The position numbers were made by a program, and so were the translations under genes. The notes under the pieces are model-generated. The model had not been told where the DNA came from, did no database searches, and saw nothing but the letters and a program-made list of their open reading frames with translations. Positions 18,141-26,418 of a stretch of 64,000 nucleotides of DNA are shown one piece after another. This DNA comes from Chitinophagaceae bacterium (lineage in GTDB: Bacteria; Bacteroidota; Bacteroidia; Chitinophagales; Chitinophagaceae): NCBI GenBank assembly GCA_947447265.1, contig CANFKC010000009.1, positions 1 through 64,000 of the forward strand, in the 5' to 3' direction. Numbering within the stretch: position 1 is the stretch's first letter; every line of letters starts with the position of its first letter.

Positions 18141-18749
18141 ATGAAGAGTGTAAAAATTGAAGGAAAAGACAGAAGCGGTTTAGGCAAAAAAGCTACACGC
18201 CATCTCCGTTCTGAAGGACAAGTACCTTGCGTAATTTACGGAGGTAAAGAAACATTACATTTCAGCGCACCTGTTATGTCATTCCGTACGCTTGTTTACA
18301 CACCAGAGTTCCAGATCGCTGAGATCCTCCTGAATGGTAAGACGTACAAAACAATTGTGAAAGACATCCAGTTCGATGTTGTTACAGATGAGTTGAACCA
18401 CATTGACTTTTTGGAATTGGTAGAAGGCAACCAGGTTGTAGCTACCTTGCCAGTAAAGTATGTTGGCCAGCCACAGGGTGTAAAGGATGGTGGTCGTTTA
18501 GAAATTAAGATCAAAGCGTTGAACGTTCGTACTTACCCGAAATATCTGCGTGAAGATATCGTTGTTGATATCGCTGATCTGCAATTGCATGGTAACGTTC
18601 GTGTGCAAGACGTTAAGGCCGAGAACATCGAGATCCTGAACTCACCACGTATTCCTATCGCATCTGTAGTTACAACCCGTGCTCTTCGCCAGGCTGAAAC
18701 TGATGCTGCTGCTGCTGCAAAAGGTGGTAAGGCTGCTGGTAAGAAATAA
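18141..18749 (+). CDS. rplY: 50S ribosomal protein L25 (long, CTC-type)
   Basis: L25 binds 5S rRNA in the large subunit. The 202-residue form has the N-terminal L25 beta barrel (about 1-90, EGKDRSGLGKKATRHLRSEGQVPCVIYGG). A C-terminal TL5/CTC domain follows (about 95-185), ending in a low-complexity Ala/Lys tail (TDAAAAAKGGKAAGKK) typical of Bacteroidota. Codon usage is regular and a strong terminator follows. In many bacteria pth follows rplY; here it does not. Confidence 0.95.
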   Translation: MKSVKIEGKDRSGLGKKATRHLRSEGQVPCVIYGGKETLHFSAPVMSFRTLVYTPEFQIAEILLNGKTYKTIVKDIQFDVVTDELNHIDFLELVEGNQVVATLPVKYVGQPQGVKDGGRLEIKIKALNVRTYPKYLREDIVVDIADLQLHGNVRVQDVKAENIEILNSPRIPIASVVTTRALRQAETDAAAAAKGGKAAGKK

Positions 18750-18770
18750 TTTTTCTCATACCATTTATAC

Positions 18771-18808
18771 AAATCCCTCTCGGCTCAGGCAGAGAGGGAT
18801 TTTTTTTG
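18771..18808 (+). terminator. Rho-independent terminator of rplY
   Basis: AATCCCTCT and AGAGGGATT pair around the loop and run into eight Ts. It begins 22 bp after the rplY stop and separates it from the convergent GNAT gene. Confidence 0.9.
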
Positions 18809-18826
18809 CTTTCCTACAAATGGTTG

Positions 18827-19348
18827 CTATCGCATTCTATCCAGCCGCATAACAAGGCATATATCTTCGTCAAATCTTCTTTCCCCTAGCTCATAAAATC
18901 CCATTTGCCGGTAGAATTTTATAGCGCGCAGATTGGCTACTAGCGGGTCAATAAGAATGCCCGTTACTTCCGGTACGGAGAAACATTTTTCTATAGCGAG
19001 CTGCATCATTATTGTTCCATAGCCTTTACCAAGGTCGGTTTCTTCCCCTATCCATATATCTATAGCTCGGAGGTTGGGTTCAACTTCGCCCCAGTAATGA
19101 CTTTCCTCTTCATTTGGGTCTATAAGTAAAATGTAACCAATGGGCCGGCCATCCAATTCTGCAATAAAAGCTTGCCACCAGTGTGCGTCAATGCTCAGCA
19201 TGCTCTGCCAGTCGTTTGTTTCATTCGGGCTCGATGCTATCACATGTGGCTTGGTGTCCCAATATTCCAGCATCGCTTTATCTTGCAGGGTGGCTTTCCT
19301 TAATATTATATTTTCAGCCTCTTTCTGCACATAATTCTTATTATACAT
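18827..19348 (-). CDS. GNAT N-acetyltransferase (AAC(6')-like)
   Basis: This single GNAT domain has a beta-bulge IDIWIG, the acetyl-CoA loop EETDLGKGYGTIMMQ and the C-terminal segment GILIDPLVANLRAIKFYRQMGF. The layout (IDxWIG, then IDP..N.RAI..Y...GF) is that of the Acetyltransf_8/aminoglycoside 6'-N-acetyltransferase group. Chromosomal members often act on other substrates, so resistance is not implied. The open frame begins at TTG 19369, but ATG 19348 (MYNKNYVQKEAEN) is the likelier start, giving 173 residues. It is convergent with rplY. Confidence 0.85.
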   Translation of the reverse strand: MYNKNYVQKEAENIILRKATLQDKAMLEYWDTKPHVIASSPNETNDWQSMLSIDAHWWQAFIAELDGRPIGYILLIDPNEEESHYWGEVEPNLRAIDIWIGEETDLGKGYGTIMMQLAIEKCFSVPEVTGILIDPLVANLRAIKFYRQMGFYELGERRFDEDICLVMRLDRMR

Positions 19349-19535
19349 ACCCTTGATATTTTTTTGCAAAATAGCAATTTTTGGTACGCATAAAATCAGA
19401 TACCTATCTCAGTGCGTTGCCATTTATAGGTCTGGTACCGATTCATTGCCTTTACTATAACAATGTTAAAATGTACATGAAAGTGAATAGTTAACAGATT
19501 TCGCATAATTTCACATTGCGGACAACGCTGCAATT

Positions 19536-20324
19536 ATGAAGAAATTATTTATCACAGGTTTATTCACGGTTCTAGTCGCAAGTGCTTTTGGGCAATCAGC
19601 TTTATTTGGCGTCGATTCCAGCGTGAAAGCCCATCGGGGATTCATCCTTAATGGAAATTTTACCGCTGATATTCCGCTGCTGGATATGGCTAAACGGTTT
19701 GGTTTCGACTACCGCCTGGGGCCATCTATCAGCTATAAAACAACAAGCAACTGGATATTCGGTGTAAAGACAGATTTCATACTTGGCAATAATATTAAGG
19801 AGGATTCACTGCTTATTAATGTGCGCGACAGGTATGCCACCAACAATGGCAAACTGGTCGAGTTTATCAATATAAACGGTAATCGAATCGGTATACCTAT
19901 TTATGAGCGTGGCTACATGATTGGTCTATCTGCAGGAAAAATATTCAACAATGATGTAGATCATCCGGATAACGGGTGGGAGGTATTGACCACCGCCGGC
20001 TTTATGCAGCACAAGATCAATATTTTCGATAAAGATTTTGATGTCGCCCAGGTAGATTACGGTTATAAAAAGGGTTATGACCGCTTAACTAATGGTGCAT
20101 TCGTAGAGCAATTTGTTGGCTATATGTATTTTGCCAAGAACAAGCTTATCAATTTTAATATTGGGGTAGATGCGGTTTTTGGCTTTACTCAGGGGCGTCG
20201 TGATTATTTGTTCGATGTAATGCGGGCTGACAACGCCAAACGTAAAGATTGGATGGTAGGCTTGCGTGCCGCATGGATGATACCTATTTTTAAGCGCAAA
20301 TCGGAAGATATTTCATTTGAATGA
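19536..20324 (+). CDS. Predicted outer membrane protein upstream of waaA
   Basis: I cannot name the family. The 262-residue product has a signal peptide (1-20, ending ASAFGQ). Its alternating aromatic/glycine strands (FDYRLGPSISYKTTSNWIFGVKTDFILG, in part; MIGLSAGKIF; FNIGVDAVFGFTQG; WMVGLRAAWMIPIF) suggest a small beta-barrel. It overlaps the waaA start by 4 nt (ATGA), so the two are translationally coupled. That coupling implies a job linked to LPS or outer membrane assembly (inference). Confidence 0.75.
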   Translation: MKKLFITGLFTVLVASAFGQSALFGVDSSVKAHRGFILNGNFTADIPLLDMAKRFGFDYRLGPSISYKTTSNWIFGVKTDFILGNNIKEDSLLINVRDRYATNNGKLVEFININGNRIGIPIYERGYMIGLSAGKIFNNDVDHPDNGWEVLTTAGFMQHKINIFDKDFDVAQVDYGYKKGYDRLTNGAFVEQFVGYMYFAKNKLINFNIGVDAVFGFTQGRRDYLFDVMRADNAKRKDWMVGLRAAWMIPIFKRKSEDISFE

Positions 20325-21565
20325 TAAATACCACGCTTTACAGGCTTGCGATAGGCGCTTATGCGGCAGGTATTAAGTTATCATCTCCTTTTAACCCTAA
20401 GGCCCGGCTTTTCGTTGACGGCCGAAAAGGTTTATTAGAACATATTACAACAAATTTAGCGCAGGAAAAACGCGCTCGTATCTGGATGCACTGTGCATCG
20501 CTGGGCGAGTTTGAGCAGGGCAGGCCGGTGCTGGAAGCAATAAAGGAACAGTACCCGCAAATTGCGATAGTGTTGACATTTTTCTCGCCTTCAGGTTATG
20601 AAGTGCGGAAGAATTATGACGGCGCAGACTATGTGTTTTATTTGCCTGTTGATAGTCCTCATAATGCGCGTACTTTTCTGGATGCAGTTCAGCCGCAATT
20701 GTGCATTTTCGTGAAGTATGAGTTGTGGTATTATTACCTGTCTGGCCTTGTGGAAAGGAATATCCCGACGTTGCTGGTTTCGGCAATTTTTACAGAAAAA
20801 CATGGCTTTTTTAAATGGTATGGCAGCCTGCAGCGTCAGATGCTAAAATGCTTTTCCCACATATTTGTGCAGGATGAAATAAGCAAGGTATTGTTGCAGC
20901 AAATTGGTATTGATAACGTTTCGGTGAGTGGAGATACTCGGTTTGACAGGGTTATTAAAGCGTCTGGGGAAGTAACAGCACTGCCGATTGCCACAACCTT
21001 TACCGACGGATATAAAGTTGTGATTGCAGGTAGTTCATGGCCCGCTGATGAGGATCTTTTCAAAAAAATATTGAAGACTCTGCCCGCTGACTGGAAAGTT
21101 ATATTAGTGCCGCATAATGTTGACGCAGCACATATTGCCGCTATCGAGACACAATTTGCGGGTGATGTGGCAAAATGGTCCGCATGGAAGGATCAAGACG
21201 TGAACAAACGCGTTTTGCTGGTTGATACTGTAGGTATGCTCATGCACCTTTACAAATATGCTACTGTAGCCTATATAGGTGGTGGTTTCGGCAGGGCTGG
21301 GGTGCACAATGTGCTGGAAGCTGCTGTTTATGGCAAGCCATGTATATACGGACCTGTTTATGACCAATTTATTGAAGCCACAGCCTTAATTGACTGTGGT
21401 GGTGCTAAATCAGTAAATACTGCTACTACTTTGCTTTCGGCCATCAATGAAATGGGCTCAGATAGCACATTAGGAAAGATTGGCGATGCAGCCAGAGCCT
21501 ATGTTTACAGTAAGGGTGGGGCAACAGCTAAAGTAATGACGCACTTAGGCAAGTTCCTGCAATAA
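20321..21565 (+). CDS. waaA: 3-deoxy-D-manno-octulosonic acid (Kdo) transferase
   Basis: WaaA/KdtA adds Kdo from CMP-Kdo to lipid A precursors at the inner membrane. The 414-residue protein has an N-terminal membrane-associated helix, then the GT-30 N-domain with WMHCASLGEFEQG (Glu63 is the expected catalytic base) and PLGY-type loops. The CMP-binding half has IAGSSWPADED, YIGGGFGRAGVHNVLEAAVYGKPCIYG and the Glu/Ala nucleotide-binding segment. The length matches Bacteroidota homologues. It is coupled to the upstream OMP gene. Confidence 0.95.
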   Translation: MINTTLYRLAIGAYAAGIKLSSPFNPKARLFVDGRKGLLEHITTNLAQEKRARIWMHCASLGEFEQGRPVLEAIKEQYPQIAIVLTFFSPSGYEVRKNYDGADYVFYLPVDSPHNARTFLDAVQPQLCIFVKYELWYYYLSGLVERNIPTLLVSAIFTEKHGFFKWYGSLQRQMLKCFSHIFVQDEISKVLLQQIGIDNVSVSGDTRFDRVIKASGEVTALPIATTFTDGYKVVIAGSSWPADEDLFKKILKTLPADWKVILVPHNVDAAHIAAIETQFAGDVAKWSAWKDQDVNKRVLLVDTVGMLMHLYKYATVAYIGGGFGRAGVHNVLEAAVYGKPCIYGPVYDQFIEATALIDCGGAKSVNTATTLLSAINEMGSDSTLGKIGDAARAYVYSKGGATAKVMTHLGKFLQ

Positions 21566-21573
21566 AATCCCCC

Positions 21574-21708
21574 TTAATAGTTGTTCATCGCTTCTTTGTC
21601 AGCCGGCTCTTTTTCTGGAAGCCGTCCGTTTTGAGTTTCGAAAGCACTTTCGATCAACTTAATGACCAGTGACATAATTACCGCGTATAAAAGAATGTAA
21701 CTCACCAT
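21574..21708 (-). CDS. Small membrane protein, 44 aa, with perfect Shine-Dalgarno
   Basis: ATG at 21708 opens a 44-codon frame ending TAA at 21574. It encodes one transmembrane helix (about residues 2-19, MVSYILLYAVIMSLVIKLI) and a polar tail (NGRLPEKEPADKEAMNNY). A perfect AAGGAGG (21714-21720 on the minus strand) lies 5 nt before the ATG. Such sites are rare in Bacteroidota, whose ribosomes sequester the anti-SD (established for the phylum). The gene converges with waaA, 8 bp from its stop. No family recognised; it could be a subunit of a membrane complex. Confidence 0.65.
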   Translation of the reverse strand: MVSYILLYAVIMSLVIKLIESAFETQNGRLPEKEPADKEAMNNY

Positions 21709-22045
21709 TTCAGCCTCCTTCTTTTTTTAGTGTTAGTCAATAGGATTTCTAATAGAGATCAAGAAAAAATCGTGCCAGAATTGCAACAGTTTTGCTACTT
21801 GTATTCAGGAGCATTTTCTTTCTTAAAACTACGTTCACCTATCTATGTAGACGTAGCTAGCGGTATAATAGTTTGGTGATTAGTAATGACTTATGTCATC
21901 GTCTGGTCAAATTCACAATTCACCGAACTAAATACAGTTAATGAGCGTTGATATCATTAAACAAAAGTTATTCAGAAGTAGTGGAAAAGAAACATTTGTC
22001 AATTTGCGATGGTTCTTAACTTCACGATAAATAATTTACTTAAGA
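21709..22045. other. Intergenic region between small ORF and purE
   Basis: It holds the Shine-Dalgarno of the 44-aa gene (21714-21720), an A/T-rich leader, and a short 7-nt direct duplication (AATTCAC twice, near 21910). A 29-codon plus-strand frame from ATG 21941 has no support. No clear TAnnTTTG box for purE is visible. Confidence 0.4.
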
Positions 22046-22501
22046 ATGAAAGTATTAATAATAATGGGCTCTAAGTCCGACGAAGGCGTTATGCAGGAGT
22101 GCAGCAACTGGCTTAATTGGTTTGGTATAGAAAATAATATGGTTGTAGCATCAGCGCACAGAAACCCTGATAAGGTTAGGGAACTTATGGTAAATGCTAA
22201 AAGCGAAGGTTATGGTGCGGTGGTTGCTGCCGCAGGTATGGCTGCTGCACTACCGGGCGTTTGCGCAGCATATACATCTTTACCTGTTCTGGGTGTTCCG
22301 CTGGAAGGTGGCTTGCCAGGTGGTATTGATGCACTTTATAGTATAGTGCAGATGCCTGCTGGCTTACCGGTTGGGACGCTTGCTGTGGGTAAGGCGGGAG
22401 CCAGGAATGCTGCTGTAATGTGTGCCCGTATGTTTGCGCTTTCTGATGCGAATATTGCTGAAAAAGTAGAAGCATTCAAAGCACAGGAATACAAAATGTA
22501 A
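22046..22501 (+). CDS. purE: N5-carboxyaminoimidazole ribonucleotide mutase PurE
   Basis: PurE class I converts N5-CAIR to CAIR in de novo purine synthesis. The 151-residue product shows MGSKSDEGVM (nucleotide loop), the catalytic segment SAHRNP (Ser36-His38-Arg39), AAAGMAAALPGV and PVLGVPLEGGLPGG. The C-terminus is AEKVEAFKAQEYKM. The length is normal. purK is not adjacent. phoH follows 87 bp later on the same strand. Confidence 0.96.
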   Translation: MKVLIIMGSKSDEGVMQECSNWLNWFGIENNMVVASAHRNPDKVRELMVNAKSEGYGAVVAAAGMAAALPGVCAAYTSLPVLGVPLEGGLPGGIDALYSIVQMPAGLPVGTLAVGKAGARNAAVMCARMFALSDANIAEKVEAFKAQEYKM

Positions 22502-22588
22502 TAGCCATCTGCGGTATTATTAACACATTTATAATATCGGGTTCGTGGCCATTTTCGTAAATTCACTGAACATTAAAACATACTCACC

Positions 22589-23599
22589 TTGACAGAAACT
22601 ATCATCAACCTGGAGACGGTTAACCCTATAGAGTTCTTTGGAATAAACAACAGTAAGTTTGAGATACTTAAGAAGAAGTTTCCCCTGCTGAAATTGCTTT
22701 CCCGTGGTACGCAGATAAAAATATCTGGTCAGCCGGATGAGGTAAATGCAGCATTGGCTAAAATTAACCAGGTGATACAGTATCTGGAGCGCAACGGCCA
22801 TTTGTCGGAAAACTATTTCTCAAAGATACTGGGTGGTGACGAGGAAGGCGACGCTTCGGCTGAAGATCCGGCTACAAATGATATATTGGTATTCGGGCCA
22901 AATGGTAGGGTAGTCAGGGCCAAGACAGCTAACCAGAAACTGATGGCTGCGGCATCGGAAAAGAATGACATCATATTTGCAATAGGACCTGCCGGTACGG
23001 GTAAAACCTATACCGCGGTAGCACTTGCCGTGAGGGCCTTGAAGAACAAGGCAGTTAGGAAGATCATTTTAACCAGGCCTGCTGTTGAAGCTGGTGAGAA
23101 CCTTGGTTTTTTACCGGGTGACCTGAAGGAGAAGATTGACCCTTACCTGCGGCCCTTATATGATGCGCTCGATGATATGATACCAAGCGACAAGCTGAAC
23201 TATTATATGACCAACCGCATTATTGAAATAGCGCCCCTGGCGTATATGCGTGGCCGTACTCTAGATAATGCCTTTATTATTTTAGATGAGGCGCAGAATA
23301 CCACAGACCTGCAAATTAAAATGTTCCTTACCCGTATAGGGCCATCTGCTAAGGCTGTTATTACGGGTGACCTTACGCAGATAGATTTGCCGAAGAACCA
23401 GAAATCTGGTTTAATTAAGGCTTCAAAGATCTTGCGCAACATTGATGGTATCGCCTACATTCAGTTGGATGAAGCGGACGTTGTACGCCATCGACTTGTG
23501 AAAATGATTATCCGGGCTTACGATAAAGCCCAAGAGAAGGAAGATGAAATGGAAGAACAGAGAAAGAGCGGTAGGGCCAATGAAGCAAAACCAGAGTAA
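22589..23599 (+). CDS. phoH: PhoH family ATPase
   Basis: The 336-residue protein has a short N-terminal KH-like/ssRNA-associated region (1-110) and a P-loop NTPase domain. Walker A is GPAGTGKT (133-140), and Walker B is IILDEAQNTT (about 228). It also has GRTLDNAFI and VITGDLTQIDLPK, hallmarks of PhoH, an SF1-helicase-related ATPase linked to RNA metabolism. A charged tail (QEKEDEMEEQRKSGRANEAKPE) ends the protein. The start is TTG; no upstream in-frame ATG exists and the N-terminus fits homologues. A strong terminator follows. Confidence 0.93.
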   Translation: MTETIINLETVNPIEFFGINNSKFEILKKKFPLLKLLSRGTQIKISGQPDEVNAALAKINQVIQYLERNGHLSENYFSKILGGDEEGDASAEDPATNDILVFGPNGRVVRAKTANQKLMAAASEKNDIIFAIGPAGTGKTYTAVALAVRALKNKAVRKIILTRPAVEAGENLGFLPGDLKEKIDPYLRPLYDALDDMIPSDKLNYYMTNRIIEIAPLAYMRGRTLDNAFIILDEAQNTTDLQIKMFLTRIGPSAKAVITGDLTQIDLPKNQKSGLIKASKILRNIDGIAYIQLDEADVVRHRLVKMIIRAYDKAQEKEDEMEEQRKSGRANEAKPE

Positions 23600-23620
23600 T
23601 TGATACCAATACTATCGTAA

Positions 23621-23646
23621 AGGAAGGCGCGGCGCCTTCCTTTTTT
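23621..23646 (+). terminator. Rho-independent terminator of phoH
   Basis: The perfect palindromic stem AGGAAGGCGC / GCGCCTTCCT is followed by six Ts. It lies 21 bp after phoH and faces the convergent GbsR-type gene. Confidence 0.92.
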
Positions 23647-23682
23647 ATTTGGGTCATTTTAATGGTTTTGGGGCTGTTGCGG

Positions 23683-24189
23683 CTACTTCAAAAACTTAAT
23701 GAGTGTGCCCCACAGCCAGCTTTCTTCGGCAGCTATCGCTTTTGCAAAAAGACCATCTACTTTGTTGGTGAACTTTTCAATGTCGCCAACGGTGTCGGCG
23801 AATGCCTTCTGTTCAGGGTTGGCCTTGTCTACCTGTAGGTCTTTATAGTCTTTAAGGTGTTGTAAGAGGGGCTCCAGTTCCCGCTTGCGGCGCTCTTTGA
23901 GTATAAGTATGGCCACCTTATGTATGTCTTTCAGCGCTTCAAAATATTCCTTTCGGTCGCCCAGTTTATTTACTTTTTTTACTACGCCCCAGTCTACCAG
24001 TTCGCGCAGGTTAAGGTTGGTATTGCCGCGAGAGGTTTTTAGTTCTTCCATTACCTGATCGGCAGTCATTGCCTGTGGCGCTACCAGTAATAGCGCATGT
24101 ATCTGTGCCATAGTACGGTTGATTCCCCATTCCGTCCCCATGCTACCCCAGGCCTGTATAAAGTTCTGTTTCGCGTCGCTGAATTCCAT
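23683..24189 (-). CDS. GbsR/MarR-family transcriptional regulator
   Basis: The 168-residue protein has an N-terminal helix (SDAKQNFIQAWGSMGTEWGINRTMAQIHALL) and a winged HTH (about 36-90, MTADQVMEELKTSRGNTNLNLRELVDWGVVKKV, GDRKEYFEA wing). A helical C-terminal dimerisation region follows. This is the GbsR-like branch of MarR proteins. It is the last gene of a tight operon (5-bp gap after the FAD oxidoreductase). A perfect 38-bp palindrome at the operon promoter (26381-26418) is the obvious candidate operator, implying negative autoregulation (inference). The inducer is unknown. Confidence 0.88.
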   Translation of the reverse strand: MEFSDAKQNFIQAWGSMGTEWGINRTMAQIHALLLVAPQAMTADQVMEELKTSRGNTNLNLRELVDWGVVKKVNKLGDRKEYFEALKDIHKVAILILKERRKRELEPLLQHLKDYKDLQVDKANPEQKAFADTVGDIEKFTNKVDGLFAKAIAAEESWLWGTLIKFLK

Positions 24190-24194
24190 AAGTA

Positions 24195-25520
24195 TTATTG
24201 CTTCTTTAAGTAGTTAATAATGTTGTTGCCGGCCTCAATTCCGGTTTGCAGTGCGCCCTCGCTTGAAATGCCGTCAAGGTAATCGCCACACAGTTGCAAT
24301 GGTAATTCCCATGTTTTCATTGTCTCCCTTAAGCGCGCCATTTCTGTTAATCTACCAACCGGAAAGTGCGCTATACCATCTTCCCATTTTACGCTATGCC
24401 GGAAACTGGTTTGTTCTTTTATACCCGGCAAGCAGGTATCCATGGCGTTATCTGCTTCCGTTGTTAGCGCTGCTTCATCTTTTGCTGACATTTTCTTATT
24501 GTCGGTATCTCGCCAGAAAACAGATATCATATCTTTCCCTTGCGGACAAAGGTTTGCGCAGCGGTTTCTTTCCATCTCTATTTCATACGTTGCATCAAAA
24601 GCCTTTGATGCGCCCATAAAAGTATATTTTTCTGGTATAACCTTGTCTACTGCAATGTGCATATTCGTCATTTTGCCATAGCGGGTATTATTAAGTGTTG
24701 CTGCAATTGCCTGCGGTAGCTGGTTGCAAATATTGGTAACCCTGTTCCCGGGAATAGCTATTACTGCAGTTTTAGCGGTATAGCTTTTGCCATTATTGGC
24801 TGCAATCGTTACGCCCCCGCCATTGTAGGTTACTTTATCAATACCGCATTTGAGTTCCACATTTAGTTGGGCCGCAATTTTTGCTGGTATCATGTTTACA
24901 CCTTCGTCCATTGCATAAGCTCCCCGTATAAATACATTGTAGAACGTTTGCATGATAATCAGCCTGGAGCTTTTTTCCATATTGCCGCCGATTACGCTTG
25001 CCAAACCCGGCGTCAAAACTCTATCCATTAATTCATCGCCGTTTATTTTTTTCATGTATTCTTCCACGGTCATGTCGTCAAGGTCAGTGCATTTGGGGCT
25101 TTGGCCATGCTTCAGGCGGCTACCGTTGGCCAGTACTTTCAGACCCATGCGGGCTGTTGCTACTTTGGTACTGAGTTTAAAATCGCGCCTCAGAAAAATG
25201 TCTTCAAATTTTTTTGCCCGGAACTTTATTGTTTGTTTGGGCTCTTTAAGGCCATAAGCAAAGTTAACAGGCACTTTATGCTGCCCAATACCAAAGCGGT
25301 CTATCACGGCATTCATGTTTTTGTATTCATTGCCGAAAAGGGTAACGCCGGTATCAATAATATAACCGTTTTTGTGTTCGGTAGCCATGCGGCCACCAAC
25401 TTTATCGCTGGCTTCAAGAACGCATACCTTTAATCCAGCATCTTGCATGGTCAGCGCCGCGCCCAGGCCGGCAATACCTGCACCAATAATAATACAATCG
25501 TAGTTGGGTTGCTGTTTCAT
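24195..25520 (-). CDS. FAD-dependent amine-oxidase-like oxidoreductase
   Basis: The 441-residue protein starts with a Rossmann FAD motif (IIIGAGIAGLGAAL, Gly13/15/18), then the flavin-binding LEASDKVGGRM and the C-terminal FAD motif LQLCGDYLDGISSEGALQTGIEAG. This is the amine oxidase/protoporphyrinogen oxidase/phytoene desaturase superfamily. No signal peptide or membrane segment is evident. The substrate is not predictable from motifs. Its partner genes are a membrane-tethered methyltransferase (1-bp gap upstream) and a GbsR-like regulator (downstream), hinting at a small lipid- or pigment-modifying pathway (inference). Confidence 0.88.
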   Translation of the reverse strand: MKQQPNYDCIIIGAGIAGLGAALTMQDAGLKVCVLEASDKVGGRMATEHKNGYIIDTGVTLFGNEYKNMNAVIDRFGIGQHKVPVNFAYGLKEPKQTIKFRAKKFEDIFLRRDFKLSTKVATARMGLKVLANGSRLKHGQSPKCTDLDDMTVEEYMKKINGDELMDRVLTPGLASVIGGNMEKSSRLIIMQTFYNVFIRGAYAMDEGVNMIPAKIAAQLNVELKCGIDKVTYNGGGVTIAANNGKSYTAKTAVIAIPGNRVTNICNQLPQAIAATLNNTRYGKMTNMHIAVDKVIPEKYTFMGASKAFDATYEIEMERNRCANLCPQGKDMISVFWRDTDNKKMSAKDEAALTTEADNAMDTCLPGIKEQTSFRHSVKWEDGIAHFPVGRLTEMARLRETMKTWELPLQLCGDYLDGISSEGALQTGIEAGNNIINYLKKQ

Positions 25521-25521
25521 G

Positions 25522-26343
25522 TTATTTGCTATTAGTTGCGCTGAATAAGTTTACTGCAAACAGGCGGCTTTGCTTTACGCCTTTAAACTTTTCGGTAAGC
25601 AGTTGTTTCCAGGTGCCTGCCTGCGTTACATGGTAGATGACCGGGCCGAAGAACATGTAGTTCAGCAAGTCGATACCGTGTTCAAACAGCAGTAGCTTTC
25701 CGTTGGGCTTTAGTATGCGTTTTGCTTCATTAAATATCAGTTCGCGTTCCCGGTCAGGTATTTCGTGTGTGCCAAAGCCGAACACTACGACATCGCAACT
25801 ATTAGCGTGTAATGGCACCTCAAAGTTTTTGGTGAACACTGTTTTAATATGTTCTGCAGTGGGTGGGGTTTCCAGGGCCTGCACTTCCCTTACCGCCAGT
25901 TCCTCGCTAAACCTTGGTTCTTGTTTGCAATCGACAGAGTAAATGGTAGCGTTGGGGAGTATTTCGCTGAAGATGTAAGAATGCCTGTAGGTACCAATGT
26001 GTATGTCTGCAACGGTTATGTTATCGGGTGTATTTTCCAGGTTGAGCAGTTTTTTGAAATACCGGGGGGCGATGTGACCATACTGCAGGTAAAGGCCGGC
26101 GAGAGAGAACAGCAGCAGCGTAAGGCCGAGGAAGCCGGTAGTGAAGGCTAGAATCCAGGCCAGGCGGTTATCGAAGATTAAACCAACAAGGCCTAGTGGA
26201 ATGCCTACTGCTATGAATTTATAGAAGATCTTTTTGTAATCGTGACGGCTAACAAAGAGGGCCCTGCCATAATACCACCATGCTGTTGGCCTGATGCCGG
26301 GAATTGCTTTTGGATACCAGAGGTTATTTTCTTGCGTTTTCAT
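25522..26343 (-). CDS. Membrane-anchored class I SAM methyltransferase
   Basis: The 273-residue protein has an amphipathic start, two closely spaced membrane helices (about 42-62 and 64-88, FIAVGIPLGLVGLIF / LAWILAFTTGFLGLTLLLFSLAGLYL) and then a methyltransferase domain. Motif I is the atypical VADIHIGTYRHSYIFSE, motif II IYSVDCKQEP, then VVVFGFGTHEIPDRER and KRILKPNGKLLLFEH. The glycine-rich SAM loop is degenerate (D-I-H-I-G-T rather than GxGxG), so activity needs testing. It is the promoter-proximal gene of the operon under the 38-bp palindrome. The substrate is probably lipophilic, given the anchor (inference). Confidence 0.82.
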   Translation of the reverse strand: MKTQENNLWYPKAIPGIRPTAWWYYGRALFVSRHDYKKIFYKFIAVGIPLGLVGLIFDNRLAWILAFTTGFLGLTLLLFSLAGLYLQYGHIAPRYFKKLLNLENTPDNITVADIHIGTYRHSYIFSEILPNATIYSVDCKQEPRFSEELAVREVQALETPPTAEHIKTVFTKNFEVPLHANSCDVVVFGFGTHEIPDRERELIFNEAKRILKPNGKLLLFEHGIDLLNYMFFGPVIYHVTQAGTWKQLLTEKFKGVKQSRLFAVNLFSATNSK

Positions 26344-26365
26344 AACTGTTTTTGTTTTGTTGACA

Positions 26366-26373
26366 CAAAGCTA
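26366..26373 (-). promoter_or_regulatory. -7 box (TAgcTTTG) of the methyltransferase/FAD/GbsR operon
   Basis: TAgcTTTG on the minus strand ends 22 nt before the ATG at 26343. The adjacent palindrome occupies the -33 region, where no TTG is present, so repressor binding there would block initiation. Confidence 0.65.
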
Positions 26374-26380
26374 AAACAAG

Positions 26381-26418
26381 TTTTCCGAATTTTCGAAATA
26401 TTTCGAAAATTCGGAAAA
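26381..26418. promoter_or_regulatory. Perfect 38-bp palindrome, candidate GbsR/MarR operator
   Basis: The left arm TTTTCCGAATTTTCGAAAT (26381-26399) is the exact reverse complement of the right arm (26400-26418). Inside is a smaller palindrome, TTTCGAAATATTTCGAAA. The site covers the region 8-45 nt upstream of the -7 box, the classic repressor position for MarR-type regulators. There is no T tract after the stem, so it is not a terminator. Confidence 0.8.

Noticed and set aside
18827-19348. Calling the GNAT gene an aminoglycoside resistance gene
   Set aside because: Similarity to AAC(6') is only at the fold and motif level; chromosomal members often have other substrates.
26381-26418. Palindrome as a terminator
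   Set aside because: No T tract on either side and it lies upstream of a promoter box; an operator is the better explanation.
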